Shown: positions 1 through 8,665 of the stretch, in pieces | Layout: every line of letters begins with the position of its first letter | Position numbering within the stretch: the stretch's first letter is position 1 | Program-made: the position numbers and the translations under genes | The notes under the pieces: model-generated | What the model saw: only the letters and a program-made list of their open reading frames with translations | What the model was told of the DNA's origin: nothing | The model's database searches: none | Assembly: GCF_900106995.1 (NCBI RefSeq) | Contig: NZ_FNOK01000004.1 | Coordinates: forward strand, 248,001-312,000 | From: Saccharopolyspora shandongensis | GTDB taxonomy: Bacteria; Actinomycetota; Actinomycetes; Mycobacteriales; Pseudonocardiaceae | DNA: 64,000 bases | Direction: 5' to 3'

Positions 1-34
1 GCCCAATCGACGACCGCGAGTGGTCGGACCCGGT

Positions 35-733
35 TCAGAGCCCGGACAGTCGCAGCTCCTGCAACACCCACCTGGCCGCACTCGGGATGGGTTCCACGAT
101 CTCGCAGGTGCGAGAGTCCGCGATCCGGCGGGCCGTCTCGCTGAGCGGCCCACCCGCGATGATCACCGCGTCGGCGCCGTCCGCCTCCGTGCACTGGTCG
201 ACCGCTGCGGCCAGTTCGGCGAACTGCTGCTCGGGGTCGGCCGCCAGTACCAGCGGCTCCGACTCGGTCAACCGAACCCCGGTGAATCCTTGGGACATCC
301 GGTGTTCGGCGACCAGAGCGGCGAGGGAGTCCACCAACAGGGGCGTGCTGGTGGCCATGCCGAACCGGCGTCCCGCTTGGCCCGCGGCGAGGATGGCGGC
401 CTGGCCGATTCCGACGACCGGCAGGTCGAGCTCCTCATCGAGCTGGCTGCGGCCCGGGTCCCCGATCGCGGCGACGATCACGGCGAGATACCGGTGACCT
501 CCCTCCTCGGCGGCATCCAGCGCCCGCAGCACGGCATCACGAACGTGGCTCTCGGACTCCTTCAGCGCCACCGGGTCGACGATCATCGACGGGCCGGCGG
601 CCGCCGTGATCCCGTCCACGCCAAGCCCGCTGCCGTGCAGCGATCTCGCGGCGAGCGCGCGCATCATCTCGGTGGTGGCCCGGTTGGTGTTCGGGTTGAC
701 CAGGAGTACCCGTCCGGTCTCAGGCGTGGACAA
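35..733 (-). CDS. Asp/Glu (hydantoin) racemase-fold protein lacking the catalytic cysteines
   Basis: 232 aa, soluble. The N-terminus (VNPNTN, residues 12-17) and the GDPG motif (residues 91-94) are typical of the aspartate/glutamate/hydantoin racemase superfamily. Members of that family use two cysteines, one just before the DPG motif and one in a GC-A-G type motif near residue 193. Here these read AAIGDPG and IIAGGP, so neither cysteine is present; the only cysteines are at about 181 and 209. The start lies inside the end of the upstream transporter gene (14-nt overlap), so the two are probably co-transcribed and translationally coupled. A racemase using other residues, or a non-catalytic binding protein, are both possible. 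The fold is likely; the activity is uncertain. Confidence 0.8.
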   Translation of the reverse strand: MSTPETGRVLLVNPNTNRATTEMMRALAARSLHGSGLGVDGITAAAGPSMIVDPVALKESESHVRDAVLRALDAAEEGGHRYLAVIVAAIGDPGRSQLDEELDLPVVGIGQAAILAAGQAGRRFGMATSTPLLVDSLAALVAEHRMSQGFTGVRLTESEPLVLAADPEQQFAELAAAVDQCTEADGADAVIIAGGPLSETARRIADSRTCEIVEPIPSAARWVLQELRLSGL

Positions 734-2141
734 TCTGCTCGTCCTCCTCCATCGGCTTGCCGAAGGTCTCCGGCGGGAACTGGACCGCGATGCCGAGAAT
801 CACGAACAGCGCGGCCAGCAGCGTGAACATGCCGGTCAGGCCGCTGGCGTCGAAGACGAAGCCGGACACCAAGGGGAACAGGCCGCCGGACAGCGATCCC
901 ATCGCCAGGATGATCGAGGTTCCGATGCCCCGAACCCGCGTCGGGTAGAGCTCCGGGGCGAACAGCCAGATCGTGGTGTTCAGGATGATCAACGCGAAGT
1001 TGAACAGGAAGCCGAAAACGAGCACCAGAGCGATGTTGCCGGAGAACAGGGCGATCGACAGACCGGCCAGGCAGCCGAGGATGGCACCGCCGGTGAGCAC
1101 CTTCTTGCGGGGCAGCCGGCTGGCGGCGAGGGCCGCGAAGATCGCGCCGGCCAGCGAACCGGACTGCATCAGCAGGGTGAAGCCCAGGCTGGAAGTGAGG
1201 TTGTAGCCGGTGGCCACCAGGATCGTGGGCATCAGGGTCAGCATCGAGATCTGCGCGGCGTAGGACATGCACACGGCCACGGTGAGCAGCAACGTGCGGC
1301 GCAGCAGCCGGCCCCGCAGCACGGCGCGCCAGTCCGAGCGAGGCTGCTGCCCGGGCTCCTGCGCGCCGGTTTGAGTCAGGAACTGCTCCGGGTTCTCGAT
1401 CGGTCCGCTCAGCTGGGCCCGGGCCAACCGGTTGATCACGATGTTGGCTTCGTCGATCCGCCCGCTGGCGGCCAGGAATCGGGGAGTCTCCGGCACGTAG
1501 CGACGGAAGAACATGATCAGGATGGCCGGGAGGAACAGCAGACCGAAGATCCAGCGCCACTTGTCCGGACCATCGAAGATCGCGAACACCACGATGCCGA
1601 AGAGCGGCGCCAGCATGTTCCCGAGACCGGCCGCGGTCACGTTGATCAGTCCGACCGCGGTGCCGCGGTGCCGGGCGGCGAAGAACTCCGCCATCATGAT
1701 GACCGCCACCGAGATCTCACCGCCGAGCCCGAAACCGACGATGAAGCGGCCCGCGGCCAGCACCGCGTAGTTCGGCGCCAGGGCGCACAGCAACGAACCG
1801 CAGGCGAAGACGATCAGGTTGACCATCAGCATGGTCCGCCGGCCCAGCCGGTCGATGATCACGCCCGTGACCAGCCGTCCCAGGGCGGTCGCAGTGAAGG
1901 TCATCGTGTTGAGGAAGCCGATCTCGGCCCCACCGAGCCCCCAGGACTCCTTCAACACGGGACCGGTGAGGCCGACCGCGTTCTGCTCCAGGGCGTCGAA
2001 CCAGATGCCGAGGAGGATCATGAACAAGATCTGCTTGTGCGCACTGGTGACGCCGATTCGGCTGTACGCGCTCTCGATCTGATCGGAGAACGTGACCTTG
2101 CCGTCGGGCGATCGTTGAGACCGGCCGGATGCTGTTTCCAC
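720..2141 (-). CDS. Major facilitator superfamily transporter
   Basis: 473 aa integral membrane protein with about 12 hydrophobic segments. The MFS signature between TM2 and TM3 is visible (DRLGRR), as is the TM4-5 region GRFIVGFGLGGE typical of sugar/organic-acid porters. A large cytoplasmic loop with RFLAASGRIDEA follows TM6. I place the start at a GTG at 2141 because GGAGGT lies 6 nt upstream; the reading frame stays open for 73 more codons but without a comparable ribosome site. It is followed by the overlapping racemase-fold gene, suggesting uptake of the substrate that the second protein handles. The substrate cannot be read from the sequence. Confidence 0.88.
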   Translation of the reverse strand: METASGRSQRSPDGKVTFSDQIESAYSRIGVTSAHKQILFMILLGIWFDALEQNAVGLTGPVLKESWGLGGAEIGFLNTMTFTATALGRLVTGVIIDRLGRRTMLMVNLIVFACGSLLCALAPNYAVLAAGRFIVGFGLGGEISVAVIMMAEFFAARHRGTAVGLINVTAAGLGNMLAPLFGIVVFAIFDGPDKWRWIFGLLFLPAILIMFFRRYVPETPRFLAASGRIDEANIVINRLARAQLSGPIENPEQFLTQTGAQEPGQQPRSDWRAVLRGRLLRRTLLLTVAVCMSYAAQISMLTLMPTILVATGYNLTSSLGFTLLMQSGSLAGAIFAALAASRLPRKKVLTGGAILGCLAGLSIALFSGNIALVLVFGFLFNFALIILNTTIWLFAPELYPTRVRGIGTSIILAMGSLSGGLFPLVSGFVFDASGLTGMFTLLAALFVILGIAVQFPPETFGKPMEEDEQIVHA

Positions 2142-2447
2142 AGCGCTACCTCCGATGTGACGTCGCATGATGAGGGCCGCCCGCAGACGGCCGGCGACAG
2201 AACTGAACTCCCAACGAATTCCACAATCCGGAATAAACATCTTGAATTGCGAAAGGGAGCTGAAGCGTAACCCAACAAGCGCTCGTTCACCAGTACGAGT
2301 TCCGACCAAGAAGAGCGCCCGGTACGCCGACCCCAGATCTCCGAAGTCCAGGCCCCTCACCAGCGCCGCGCTGCCGCCTCAACACCGACGCCGCAGAGGC
2401 AGCCATGCCCGACGCCGTCGCCCGGTCCTACCGCGACCACCACGTAA

Positions 2448-2640
2448 CTAATCGCCGAAGCGGCAACCGAAGCCCGGCGGCAACACCACGCCGGACAACA
2501 AACCCAACAAGCCGAACAAGCCGAACTCACCGGCATCAAGGCCAAGATCACCGAAACCAAAGACAAGATCGATCGCCACGTCACCGCGCCCGAAAACGGC
2601 ACCCACGACGACGATTACGCCGACCACCACAGCGCCAACC
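2448..2640 (+). pseudogene. Decayed C-terminal fragment of a large serine recombinase (tentative)
   Basis: One frame encodes a coiled-coil-like stretch containing ELTGIKAKITETKDKIDR followed by a PENGT motif. This resembles the coiled-coil tail of actinobacterial large serine recombinases (typically ...IDRYL.AFENGT...). A stop codon at 2445 precedes it, the frame just upstream (YRDHH at about 2432) is shifted by one base, and the matching tail beyond 2640 is lost. No intact recombinase domain is present. It lies about 360 bp beyond the 3' end of the tmRNA gene, a known integration target for mobile elements. The identification rests on motif memory only. Confidence 0.4.
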
Positions 2641-2854
2641 CAAACGCCACCAGCAAGCAACGGCCACCCGCCGCGACAGCCCAACCGCCGCGCCCGACGC
2701 AACGAACGAGCCGCCGCGCCCAACGCTCAACCCGAACCAAAGACGAGCACCGGCGACACCCCAAGCTCCGCACACCCAAAGGCCACGATCACAACGGAGA
2801 GCCGAAGGCGCGACCCCCCGAAGGGCCGACACAAGGGTGTGTGCTGGTCCCCGA

Positions 2855-2936
2855 CCAGGCCGGGAACGCTCGGTAGGCAAGGAGCCCGCGAAAGGTGCCC
2901 CTCGCACCGTGGGGGGCTTGGGGGGCTCGGCCCCCC
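2855..2936. repeat. Shared GC-hairpin module, copy 1 (downstream of tmRNA)
   Basis: This stretch matches 9568-9650. Shared blocks in order are CCAGGCCGGGAACGCTC, GGCGAGGAGC-like, GCGAAA, CGCACCGTGGGGG and GGGGGCTCGGCCCCC, the last being a perfect inverted repeat. In both places the module follows the terminator of a stable-RNA gene on the minus strand and is flanked by GT-rich (minus strand) DNA. No coding function is evident. Confidence 0.65.
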
Positions 2937-2954
2937 AAAATGATCCGAAAACGA

Positions 2955-2986
2955 GGAAAGGCGAGCGCTCTACGCGAGCACTCGCC
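2955..2986 (-). terminator. Rho-independent terminator of tmRNA
   Basis: On the minus strand an 11-bp stem (GGCGAGTGCTC paired with GAGCGCTCGCC, one G-U pair, loop GCGTA) is followed by TTTCC. It begins 11 nt beyond the mature 3' end of the tmRNA. Confidence 0.75.
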
Positions 2987-2997
2987 TCCCACCGAAG

Positions 2998-3365
2998 TGG
3001 AGGTGCCGGGAATCGAACCCGGGTCCTCCGTCGCCTAACCAAGACTTCTCCGTGCGCAGTCCGCTGTGTCTCTGCTCGGCTTCACCGGTCTCGCGAACTA
3101 GCCGGTGTGACAAGCCCAGTCGCTGTTCGATGTCCCACCAGGTCCCGCGACCGGACCTGGCGGTAAGAGCCTCCTAAATGATGCCGGATCCCGGGTCGGA
3201 GGCGATCCCGGTCCGACAGAGTCGCTCCTCGCTCAGGCGGCGAGGGCGAACTCGCGCTGACTCTTGTCGGCGCTTATTCAATTGCGGCGACTCTCACGGT
3301 GGTCTCCCGCCTGCACCGGCACGCTTCCCTTGGATCAACGTACGGAGTCGAAACCGTTCACCCCC
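2998..3365 (-). ncRNA. ssrA: tmRNA (transfer-messenger RNA)
   Basis: About 368 nt. The 5' end GGGGGTGAACGG pairs with the 3' end CACCTCC as a 7-bp acceptor stem, and the T arm GGGTTCGATTCCC is intact. The tag frame resumes at 3271 and reads ADKSQREFALAA then TGA (stop at 3235-3233), matching the actinobacterial pattern ending in ALAA recognised by ClpXP-type proteases. CCA is not encoded. With SmpB, encoded two genes upstream, it rescues stalled ribosomes. A TATGCT -10-like box at 3406-3401 would give a short 5' leader for RNase P to remove. Confidence 0.96.
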
Positions 3366-3400
3366 TTGCAGCCGGCTCGGCTTTCGAACCGGTGTACACC

Positions 3401-3406
3401 AGCATA
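3401..3406 (-). promoter_or_regulatory. Candidate -10 box for tmRNA
   Basis: TATGCT on the minus strand lies 35 nt upstream of the mature tmRNA 5' end. No convincing -35 is visible. This is a weak inference from position and sequence. Confidence 0.35.
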
Positions 3407-3448
3407 ACGCCTCGCGTCCCGGCGATCATTCCCATATCCCTTAAACGA

Positions 3449-4348
3449 TCAAGAAGAGAGTCCGAGCAGCCGGGACGGCGTGCCGTGCAGCACGGCACGC
3501 AGGAAGTCCGCGCCGAGGCGGTCGTCTGCTTCGGCCCAGTTCGCGATGGCCGCGAGCTGTTCGGCGTACGGGTACGGGATGTTCGGGAAGTCGGTGCCCA
3601 GCACGATCCGGTCGGCGTGGGCGGCCAGTCTGGCCGGCCAGTCCTCAGGCAGCGGCGCGATCTGTTCGGTGAATGCGGTTCCGACCATCGTGGTGTCGAG
3701 GTGCACGCCCGGATAGCGGTCCACGAGATCCAGCGCCACTCCGTAGTCGGGCATGCCCGCGTGCGCCAGCACCGCGAGCAGCCGTGGGTGGCGCCGCAGC
3801 ACTCCTTCGAACACGTCGAGCCCGGTGTGCTCGCCCTTCAGCGGGCCGTCGCCGCAGTGCACCACGGCCGGCACACCTGCCTCGGCGAGCAGTCCCCACG
3901 CCGGATCGAGCAACTCGTCGCGCGGGTCGAAGGCGCCGACCTGGACGTGCACCTTCACGCACCGCGCCCCCGCGTCGAGCGCTTTGGCCAGGTAGTCCGC
4001 GACGTCGGGTTCCGGGAAGATCGTCGCCGTCGGCACCGCGTCGGTAGTGCGCCCGGCGAAGTCGATCGCCCAGTCCGTCAACCAGGCCGCCATGCCGGGC
4101 CGGTGTGCGTAGACCAGCGGAGCGAAGGTCGTCACCCCGAGATCGCGGAGCGCCTGGACCCGGGCCTCCTCGGCGTACCGGTAGTGGATCGGCCACTCGA
4201 AGCCGTAGTTCGTGCTCGCCGCGTCGAAGTAGGCCCAGACCTTGCGCAGGACCCGCTCCGGCAGGAAGTGCGTGTGGATGTCGACCAGCCCGGGCAGCCC
4301 CAGCTCCGCCACCCAGGTCGGCACATCCGCGTCGCTGCGCGGCGGCAC
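3449..4348 (-). CDS. Amidohydrolase family protein
   Basis: 299 aa, cytosolic TIM-barrel metal hydrolase of the amidohydrolase-2 type. Visible metal/catalytic motifs in order are DIHTHF (HxH, near residue 23), KVHVQ, VVHCGDG, LAHAGMPDYG and GTDFPN (the conserved Asp). The start is GTG at 4348, which shares one base with the smpB stop (TAGTG), so translation is coupled to smpB. It sits between smpB and tmRNA but has no known role in trans-translation. Substrate unknown. Confidence 0.87.
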   Translation of the reverse strand: MPPRSDADVPTWVAELGLPGLVDIHTHFLPERVLRKVWAYFDAASTNYGFEWPIHYRYAEEARVQALRDLGVTTFAPLVYAHRPGMAAWLTDWAIDFAGRTTDAVPTATIFPEPDVADYLAKALDAGARCVKVHVQVGAFDPRDELLDPAWGLLAEAGVPAVVHCGDGPLKGEHTGLDVFEGVLRRHPRLLAVLAHAGMPDYGVALDLVDRYPGVHLDTTMVGTAFTEQIAPLPEDWPARLAAHADRIVLGTDFPNIPYPYAEQLAAIANWAEADDRLGADFLRAVLHGTPSRLLGLSS

Positions 4349-4824
4349 TACCGCATGCCCTTACGAGCGCGCCCGATGGCTTTCTGCATCTCGCGGTCCG
4401 CGTCGCGCTTGGCCAGGTCCTGCCGCTTGTCGTGGGCCTTCTTGCCTCGTGCGAGGGCGAGTTCGACCTTCGCCTTCCCGTCGCTGAAGTACAGCGTCAT
4501 CGGGATCAGGCTCAGCCCGCTCTCCTTGATCTTGCCGATCAACCGGATGATCTCGTGCTTGTGCAGCAGCAGCTTTCGGGACCGGCGCGGCTCGTGGTTG
4601 GTCCACGTGCCCTCGGTGTACTCCGGGATGTGCACGTTGCGCAGCCAGACCTCGCCGTCGTCGACGGTGGCGAAGCCGTCGACGAGCTGCGCCTTGCCTT
4701 GGCGCAGGCTCTTGACCTCGGTACCGGTCAGCACAATGCCGGTTTCGTAGGTGTCCAGCACCGCCCAGTCGTGCCGCGCCTTGCGGTTCTGCGCGATGAC
4801 CTTGCGGCCGCGTTCCTTCACCAT
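4348..4824 (-). CDS. smpB: SsrA-binding protein SmpB
   Basis: 158 aa, the usual length. The N-terminal [13 protein letters not shown] and [15 protein letters not shown] segments are the RNA-binding core, and the basic C-terminal tail (KKAHDKR...RARKGMR) is the part that enters the ribosomal mRNA channel. It binds the tRNA-like domain of tmRNA and delivers it to stalled ribosomes. It starts with ATG. The amidohydrolase gene overlaps its stop, and tmRNA lies about 1 kb downstream on the same strand. Confidence 0.97.
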   Translation of the reverse strand: MVKERGRKVIAQNRKARHDWAVLDTYETGIVLTGTEVKSLRQGKAQLVDGFATVDDGEVWLRNVHIPEYTEGTWTNHEPRRSRKLLLHKHEIIRLIGKIKESGLSLIPMTLYFSDGKAKVELALARGKKAHDKRQDLAKRDADREMQKAIGRARKGMR

Positions 4825-4902
4825 ACGAACAACTCTAGCTTTCGTGTCACGTGACTTTCGGTGCCGCAGCCTGCAACGCGAGCCGCGGCACCGCTAATCC
4901 CG

Positions 4903-5805
4903 CTACAGCCGGACGTACAGGCGGAGCGTTACGTAACCGGTGATGGCCGAGACCACTGCTGCGACGAGGAGCAGGATCGGCGAGATCAGCGCGATGTCGC
5001 CCCACTCGATGTTGGGGATGATGCCCGTGCCGAACACCGGCGACATGACCCGGTCGATGAAGGCTGCCTTGGAGATCAGCAGGCCGCCGATCGCCAGGAC
5101 CGCGCCGATGAGGCCGGAGACCACGGCCTCCAGGAGGAACGGCAGCTGCGTGTACCAGCGGGTGGCACCGACGAGGCGCATGATGCCGGTCTCGGTGCGC
5201 CGGGTGAACGCCGACAGCTGGATGGTGTTGGAGATCAGCAGCAGCGCGGCGAGCGCCTGCACCAGCGCGATCGAGAACGTCGCGTTGCGGACCCCGTTGA
5301 GCACGTCGAACAGGCGGTTCAGGTATTCGGCCTGGTCGACGACGCTGTCCACGCCGGGCCGCCCGCTGAACTGCTCCTGCAGCGCCGGGAAGCGCTCCTG
5401 GTCGGACAGCTTGACGCGCAGCGAGGCGGGCATCGCCTCGGCGCGGGCCACGTCACGCAGTTCGGGCTGCGACTCGAAGACCTTGTTGAAGTTCTCGAAC
5501 GCCTTCTGCCGGTCCTCGTACTTCACCGACTCGACGCCCTGGACGCGCTTGAGGTCGGCCATGATGTTCGCGCACGGCTGCTGGGTGCAGTCCTTGTCGT
5601 TGGCGCTGACGTCGTCCGTCATGAACACCACGACCTCGACGCGGTCCTGGTAGGTCTCCTGCATCTTGTCGATCATCCGGACCACGAGGAGACCACCGCC
5701 GAGCAGGCCGACCGAGATGGCGGTCGTCAGGATCATCGCGATGGTCATCGTCACGTTGCGCCGAAGGCCGTTGACGACCTCGCTGAATACGAAGCTCGCG
5801 CGCAT
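4903..5805 (-). CDS. ftsX: Cell division protein FtsX (ABC permease)
   Basis: 300 aa membrane protein with the FtsX layout. A short cytoplasmic N-terminus and TM1 (about residues 20-43) come first, then an extracellular domain of roughly 125 residues with a Cys pair (CTQQPC), then three C-terminal TMs. It pairs with the ATPase FtsE and is known in other bacteria to activate peptidoglycan hydrolases at the septum. The gap to ftsE is 278 bp and holds a dispersed repeat, unlike the overlapping or tight ftsE-ftsX arrangement usual elsewhere. Confidence 0.96.
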   Translation of the reverse strand: MRASFVFSEVVNGLRRNVTMTIAMILTTAISVGLLGGGLLVVRMIDKMQETYQDRVEVVVFMTDDVSANDKDCTQQPCANIMADLKRVQGVESVKYEDRQKAFENFNKVFESQPELRDVARAEAMPASLRVKLSDQERFPALQEQFSGRPGVDSVVDQAEYLNRLFDVLNGVRNATFSIALVQALAALLLISNTIQLSAFTRRTETGIMRLVGATRWYTQLPFLLEAVVSGLIGAVLAIGGLLISKAAFIDRVMSPVFGTGIIPNIEWGDIALISPILLLVAAVVSAITGYVTLRLYVRL

Positions 5806-5885
5806 CTTGTGTCAGCTTTCCTGCCGGTCGGGGGTGTTGTCCTCAGGTGCGGGTCGACCGCCGTCGGGGCTAGGTCGTGTTTTAT

Positions 5886-6066
5886 AAGCGGCGGTAGCCG
5901 CTTGCGGTGTGGGACTCAACTCGCACCGCCGCGGGTTCTCAGTGCCCACTCCCCTGGAGTTCTCCCTGCGAGGACAGCCCCGACGTGGTGAATTGGCATT
6001 CATGATGTCGGGGATCCCACAGCGAGGGGGCATCTGAGGTTCCGCCACCCGCACCGCTACGCAAAC
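5886..6066 (+). repeat. Structured dispersed repeat, copy A (between ftsE and ftsX)
   Basis: About 181 bp, matching 36895-37080 and 55688-55866. The blocks in order are the hairpin AAGCGGCGGTAGCCGCTT, then GCACCGCCGCGGGTTCTCAG, then a small stem GTTCTC/GAGGAC, then GACAGCCCCGACGTGG with the CCCCGAC/GTCGGGG stem, then GGGGATCCCACAGCGAG, and finally CCACCCGCACCGCT. Its ends are defined only by where similarity stops. Short reading frames here look spurious. Confidence 0.8.
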
Positions 6067-6083
6067 CAATTTCGAAACACTCT

Positions 6084-6773
6084 CTAGCGGCCGACGCCGT
6101 AGACGCCGCGGGCATCGTCGCGGATGACCCGGCCGAGGCTGAGCTCGACGACGCGGCGCCGCATCGAGTCGACGATGGAGTGGTCGTGGGTGGCCATGAC
6201 GACCGTGGTGCCGGTGCGGTTGATCCGCTCCAGCAGCAGCATGATGTCCTGGCTGGTGTCGGGGTCGAGGTTTCCGGTGGGCTCGTCGCAGAGCAGCACC
6301 AGCGGCCGGTTGACGAACGCCCGAGCGATCGCCACGCGCTGCTGCTCACCACCGGAGAGTTCGTGCGGCATCCGGTCGGCCTTGCCCTCAAGCCCCACCA
6401 GTTGCAGCACCTGCGGCACCACGCGGCGGATGTCGTTGCGGGGCTTGCCGATCACTTCCAGCGCGAAGGCGACGTTCTCCGCGACGGTCTTGTTGTTCAG
6501 CAGCCGGAAGTCCTGGAACACGCAGCCGATGCGCTGGCGCAGCCGCGGGACGCGGCGCCGCGGCAGCTTGGCGACGTTCCAGTCGGCGACGAAGACCTGA
6601 CCGCGGGTGGGCACGTCCTCGCGCAGCAGCAGCCGCATGAACGTCGACTTGCCGGACCCGGAGGGCCCGATGAGGAACACGAACTCGCCCTTTTCGATGC
6701 CTACCGAGACATCGTCGAGAGCGGGCCTGGTCGACGTCTTGTACGTCTTGGACACGTGCTCAAGGCGGATCAC
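6084..6773 (-). CDS. ftsE: Cell division ATP-binding protein FtsE
   Basis: 229 aa ABC ATPase of the usual FtsE length. It has Walker [10 protein letters not shown] (about residues 36-44), the signature [14 protein letters not shown], Walker [12 protein letters not shown] and the H-loop MATHDH. It starts with GTG at 6773. It energises FtsX for septal wall hydrolysis. It is normally co-transcribed with ftsX, and a repeat element now lies between them. Confidence 0.96.
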   Translation of the reverse strand: MIRLEHVSKTYKTSTRPALDDVSVGIEKGEFVFLIGPSGSGKSTFMRLLLREDVPTRGQVFVADWNVAKLPRRRVPRLRQRIGCVFQDFRLLNNKTVAENVAFALEVIGKPRNDIRRVVPQVLQLVGLEGKADRMPHELSGGEQQRVAIARAFVNRPLVLLCDEPTGNLDPDTSQDIMLLLERINRTGTTVVMATHDHSIVDSMRRRVVELSLGRVIRDDARGVYGVGR

Positions 6774-6887
6774 GGGGCGTGAGTTTACCTGCGACCGTTA
6801 GGGGGACATCACTCACCCGGACCGGCGGCGGAACCACCGATCACCTGCGACTTCGTCGCCGGTCAGGGCGTTAGCGCGCGGTGCAGG

Positions 6888-7994
6888 TCAGGCCACGCTC
6901 TGCTGCTGGCGGCGCCAGCGGATGCCGGCCTCCAGGAACCCGTCGATGTCGCCGTCGAGCACCGCGTCGGGGTTGCCGACCTCGTGCTCGGTGCGCAGGT
7001 CCTTGACCATCTGGTACGGGTGCAGCACGTAGGACCGCATCTGGTTGCCCCAGCTCGACCCGCTGTCCTTGAGGGCGTCCAGCTCGGCGCGCTCCTCTTC
7101 CTTCTTGCGGGCCAGCAGCTTCGACTGGAGCACGCGCATCGCGGCGGCCTTGTTCTGCAGCTGCGACTTCTCGTTCTGGCAGGACACCACGATGCCGGTC
7201 GGGACGTGCGTGATCCGCACGGCGGAGTCGGTGGTGTTCACGCTCTGCCCACCGGGACCGGAGGAGCGGAAGACGTCGACGCGGATGTCCTTCTCCGGGA
7301 TGTCGACGTGGTCGGTCTCCTCCACGACCGGCAGCACCTCGACGCCGGCGAAGGAGGTTTGCCGCCGCCCCTGGTTGTCGAACGGCGAGATGCGCACCAG
7401 CCGGTGCGTGCCCTGCTCGACGGAGAGCGTGCCGTAGGCGTAGGGGGCGTTGACCCGGAACGTCGCCGACTTCAGGCCGGCCTCTTCGGCGTAGGACGTG
7501 TCGTAGACCTCGGCCGGGTAGGAGTGCCGCTCGGCCCAGCGCAGGTACATGCGCATCAGCATCTCGGCGAAGTCGGCAGCGTCGACGCCGCCGGCCTCGG
7601 CGCGGATGGTCACCATCGCCTCGCGCGGGTCGTACTCACCAGAGAGCAGGGTGCGCACCTCGAGGGCTTCGAGGTCCTTCCGGAGGCGGTCCTGCTCATC
7701 GGCGGCCTCGGACAGCCCGGCCGTGTCGCCTTCGTCCTCACTGAGCTCGTAGAGGACTTCGAGGTCTTCGAGGCGCTGCCGCAGTTCAGTGATCTTGCGC
7801 AGCTCGGCCTGCCGGTGCACGAGCTGGCTGCTGACGCGCTGCGCGTGCTCGACGTCGTCCCACAGGTCCGGCTTGGCGGCCTCGGCCTCGAGCTCGGCGA
7901 TAGTGGCGCGCAGGGCGTCCAGATCCATCACGCTCTCGATGCCTTCGAGGGTGTTGGACAGTTCCTTGAGCGAGGCGGCGACGTCGGGATTCAC
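6888..7994 (-). CDS. prfB: Peptide chain release factor 2
   Basis: 368 aa. It has the catalytic loop GGQ ([14 protein letters not shown]) and the RF2 stop-recognition tripeptide SPF ([11 protein letters not shown]). It reads UGA and UAA and hydrolyses peptidyl-tRNA. The gene is one uninterrupted frame starting at GTG 7994, so the programmed +1 frameshift known from many bacterial prfB genes is absent. It lies upstream of ftsE on the same strand, a common actinobacterial order. Confidence 0.97.
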   Translation of the reverse strand: MNPDVAASLKELSNTLEGIESVMDLDALRATIAELEAEAAKPDLWDDVEHAQRVSSQLVHRQAELRKITELRQRLEDLEVLYELSEDEGDTAGLSEAADEQDRLRKDLEALEVRTLLSGEYDPREAMVTIRAEAGGVDAADFAEMLMRMYLRWAERHSYPAEVYDTSYAEEAGLKSATFRVNAPYAYGTLSVEQGTHRLVRISPFDNQGRRQTSFAGVEVLPVVEETDHVDIPEKDIRVDVFRSSGPGGQSVNTTDSAVRITHVPTGIVVSCQNEKSQLQNKAAAMRVLQSKLLARKKEEERAELDALKDSGSSWGNQMRSYVLHPYQMVKDLRTEHEVGNPDAVLDGDIDGFLEAGIRWRRQQQSVA

Positions 7995-8103
7995 AGTGCT
8001 CAGCGTACTTCACCGAGCACGGGCCGCCCACGAGGACGGCCCGTTTCCGGTCATGAGCGGTTTTGGCCGTTGTGGCGACCGCCACCGCCCGGTCCGGGGT
8101 GGT

Positions 8104-8610
8104 TCAGTCCGGAATCGAGTCCAGCAGCTTGATGATCGCCCGGTTGTAGGACACCGTGAAGTCCGCGGCGGCCTTCTCGTACGGGTCGGTCGCGGCCTTG
8201 GCGGCGTTCTTCGCCTCGTCCATCTTCACCGCGTACTGGCCGCGGGCCGACTCGACCAGCCCGGCGCGCTGCTTCGGGGTCAGGGAACCCGAGTAGGCCA
8301 GGCGGAGGATCAGCGGGCTGCGGACGTTGTCCGGTCCCGGCTCGGTGTTCAGCCACGACTTGAAGGCGCGCTTGCCTGCGGCCGTGATCGCGTACTGCTG
8401 GCTCGAGCGCGGTCCCTGCTTGCCGAGGCGCAGCAGGCCGGCGTCGGTCAGCGCGGGCAGCTCGCGGTAAACCTGGCTGCGGGTCACGCTGAAGAACCCT
8501 CCGAAGCGCTCGGTGGCGGCCGCAACCAGCTGGCCACCGGTCTTCGGACCTTCGTGCAGTAGTCCCAACAGGGCAGCGGATGTCGCATTCAGCTCGGTCA
8601 CATCTGCCAC
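8104..8610 (-). CDS. PadR-family transcriptional regulator
   Basis: 168 aa. An N-terminal winged helix (LNATSAALLGLLHEGPKTGG, then VTRSQVYRELPALTDAGLL) is followed by the helical C-terminal dimerisation region typical of PadR class 2. The start is either GTG 8610 (used here) or GTG 8601; neither has a strong ribosome site. Two direct repeats of CTGTCCACAGTGG lie just upstream and may be its own operator. It is transcribed divergently from the small zinc-protein gene at 8947. The ligand is unknown. Confidence 0.87.
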   Translation of the reverse strand: MADVTELNATSAALLGLLHEGPKTGGQLVAAATERFGGFFSVTRSQVYRELPALTDAGLLRLGKQGPRSSQQYAITAAGKRAFKSWLNTEPGPDNVRSPLILRLAYSGSLTPKQRAGLVESARGQYAVKMDEAKNAAKAATDPYEKAAADFTVSYNRAIIKLLDSIPD

Positions 8611-8630
8611 GGTGCCATGCCACCGCGTCG

Positions 8631-8665
8631 CTGTCCACAGTGGTCCCCAGTTCTGTCCACAGTGG
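8631..8665. promoter_or_regulatory. Two direct repeats CTGTCCACAGTGG, candidate operator
   Basis: Identical 13-mers at 8631-8643 and 8653-8665 are 22 bp apart, about two helical turns, and lie 21-55 bp upstream of the PadR start. They may be PadR operators. The embedded CTGTCCACA is also one base from the actinobacterial DnaA box TTGTCCACA, so DnaA binding is an alternative. Confidence 0.5.

Noticed and set aside
606..2270. Long plus-strand open frame over the MFS gene
   Set aside because: It is the antisense shadow of the high-GC transporter gene, with a Gln/Glu/Arg-rich composition and no family motif.
2581..3042. Minus-strand frame over the GT-rich region by tmRNA
   Set aside because: Trp/Gly/Val-rich low-complexity product running into the tmRNA gene; explained by strand skew.
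2998..3080. A tRNA gene suggested by the T-arm near 3005-3025
   Set aside because: It is the 3' half of the tmRNA acceptor domain, as shown by pairing with the 5' end at 3365 and the tag frame.
5812..6069. Short frames over the dispersed repeats (also at 36976 and 55588)
   Set aside because: Same repeat translated in different frames; no ribosome site or conserved start. The conserved feature is the DNA/RNA hairpin pattern.
6888..7994. Programmed frameshift in prfB
   Set aside because: The gene is one continuous frame with no in-frame UGA near the start.
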